Positions 63,343-64,000 of a DNA stretch of 64,000 bases are shown one piece after another; position 1 is the stretch's first letter, and the number at the start of each line of letters is the position of its first letter. Location: NCBI RefSeq assembly GCF_004329715.1, contig NZ_JXSY01000021.1, forward strand, positions 186,001 to 250,000, given 5' to 3'. The notes under the pieces were generated by a model. It saw only the letters and a list, made by a program, of their open reading frames with translations, ran no database searches and was not told the origin of the DNA. The stretch is from Bowmanella sp. JS7-9 (GTDB lineage: Bacteria; Pseudomonadota; Gammaproteobacteria; Enterobacterales; Alteromonadaceae). The position numbers and the translations under genes were made by a program.

Positions 63343-64000
63343 GACAGAACCTCATTATATTGATTGATGTGCTCAGCAGGTGTTTCGCGCAGACGGTCAA
63401 ACTCTTCCACCTTGACCGCCTTTCTGGCCATGTAAAATACGGTTTGTAAATAGGCGACCAGCAGTATGGCGTAGATGGTCAGGTACATGATCAGCGATAC
63501 ACCGACATTGGTCGGGGCAATCGTGGTGACGGCCTGTTCCGTGCTGAGTATGCCGGTGACCAACCAGGGTTGGCGGCCAATTTCAGTCACATACCAGCCG
63601 GCCAGCGTGGCCAACCAGCCGGAGAACGTCATGCCCACCATGACTTTGAGTAACCAAGGTGACGGATAGCGGCGTTTTAACAGCGGGAGCGCGGCCGCCC
63701 AACTGACTAGTAACATCAGCATGCCCACTGCGACCATAATGCGGAACCCGAAAAAGACCGGTTTGACCGGAGGGTGATGCTCAAATTCATTCAGTCCACG
63801 AATTTCCCCATCCCACTCATGAGTCAGAATTAAACTGGCACCGTGGGGGATGGCAACCTCGAAATGATTGGTTCTTTGCTGTTCATCCGGCCAGGCAAAT
63901 AACAACAAGGGCACGCCTTGTTCGGTTTCCCATACGCCTTCCATGGCCGCGACTTTTTGCGGTTGGTGTTCAAAGGTATTCAGGCCGTGCAAATCGCCGA
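63339..64000 (-). CDS. cydA: cytochrome bd-type oxidase subunit I, C-terminal part (5' end outside window)
   Basis: The open frame runs off the right edge; about 220 C-terminal residues are visible, of about 450-480 in the family. Subunit I carries the hemes and oxidises ubiquinol while reducing O2 to water. Seen are the quinol-loop ending HGLNTFEHQPQKVAAMEGVWE, the CIO-type short loop, GWYVTEIGRQPW (GRQPW signature), and the C-terminal SLIMYLTIYAILLVAYLQTVFYM helix. The 4-bp overlap with subunit II shows a cydAB operon. Its beginning and its promoter are not in the window. Confidence 0.9.
   Translation of the reverse strand, partial: GDLHGLNTFEHQPQKVAAMEGVWETEQGVPLLLFAWPDEQQRTNHFEVAIPHGASLILTHEWDGEIRGLNEFEHHPPVKPVFFGFRIMVAVGMLMLLVSWAAALPLLKRRYPSPWLLKVMVGMTFSGWLATLAGWYVTEIGRQPWLVTGILSTEQAVTTIAPTNVGVSLIMYLTIYAILLVAYLQTVFYMARKAVKVEEFDRLRETPAEHINQYNEVLS

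Noticed and set aside
1-64000. tRNA, rRNA or CRISPR arrays
   Set aside because: No cloverleaf T-loop motifs, rRNA signatures or evenly spaced direct repeats were recognised by eye; an exhaustive search was not possible.

Overview
The window looks like the chromosome of a free-living, probably marine or aquatic gammaproteobacterium of the Alteromonadales type. Support for this comes from glycine-cleavage proteins close to the enterobacterial ones, an EF-P-like (YeiP) gene, a LexA-controlled yebG, the short cyanide-insensitive form of cytochrome bd, DUF3392/DUF2799/DUF6491 proteins, PEP-CTERM proteins, a large secreted TSP3/PKD lipoprotein and many small lipoproteins. Genus cannot be fixed by eye. 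No rRNA, tRNA, CRISPR array, integrase or intact transposase was recognised.

Layout. 0-2.7 kb: partial NhaC-type antiporter, SDR oxidoreductase, thioredoxin-like lipoprotein, DUF3185 protein. 2.7-8.3 kb: a LysR regulator divergent from gcvT-gcvH-gcvP, with a Fur-box-like palindrome in the shared promoter and a strong terminator after gcvP. 8.2-12.1 kb: an AT-rich accessory insert holding a decayed gene whose readable pieces resemble a CARF (RtcR-like) sensor domain, an intact superfamily-2 helicase and a zinc-binding HNH-like protein with a NUMOD-like module, followed by a REP/IS200-like hairpin. 12.3-19.4 kb: rlmA, an intergenic palindrome cluster, a MipA-like porin, an ECF sigma/anti-sigma/DUF4097 operon, nitroreductase, YqaA-like, GNAT and DUF6265 genes. 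19.7-26.1 kb: a 1385-residue lipoprotein with repeated propeller and PKD modules, then two coupled genes (secreted protein of unknown function and transglutaminase-like protein). 26-34 kb: patatin, ABC-2 exporter, a soluble winged-helix/TPR regulator, and a glpD-glpK operon. 34-47 kb: methyltransferases (one MddA-like), the EF-P-like gene, three peptidoglycan-related genes, small lipoproteins, yebG, a chemoreceptor. 47-51 kb: tandem ChrR-type cupin, MDR oxidoreductase, small membrane and lipoproteins.

51.4-57.7 kb is the second unusual locus: a FAD-dependent tryptophan-halogenase-family protein divergent (38 bp apart) from a DUF6445 putative Fe(II) oxygenase, flanked on both sides by PEP-CTERM-like secreted proteins that share a Cys-Tyr/Trp cluster, plus a membrane-anchored TolB-like/TPR protein. 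This suggests, but does not prove, enzymatic tailoring of exported proteins. 57.8-64 kb: ThrE-type exporter, entericidin-like lipoprotein, azoreductase, M1 aminopeptidase, and the cydA(partial)-cydB operon running off the right edge.

The two regions that best fit an undescribed system are the CARF-remnant/helicase/HNH cassette (8.4-11.9 kb) and the halogenase/DUF6445/PEP-CTERM cluster (51.4-57.7 kb).
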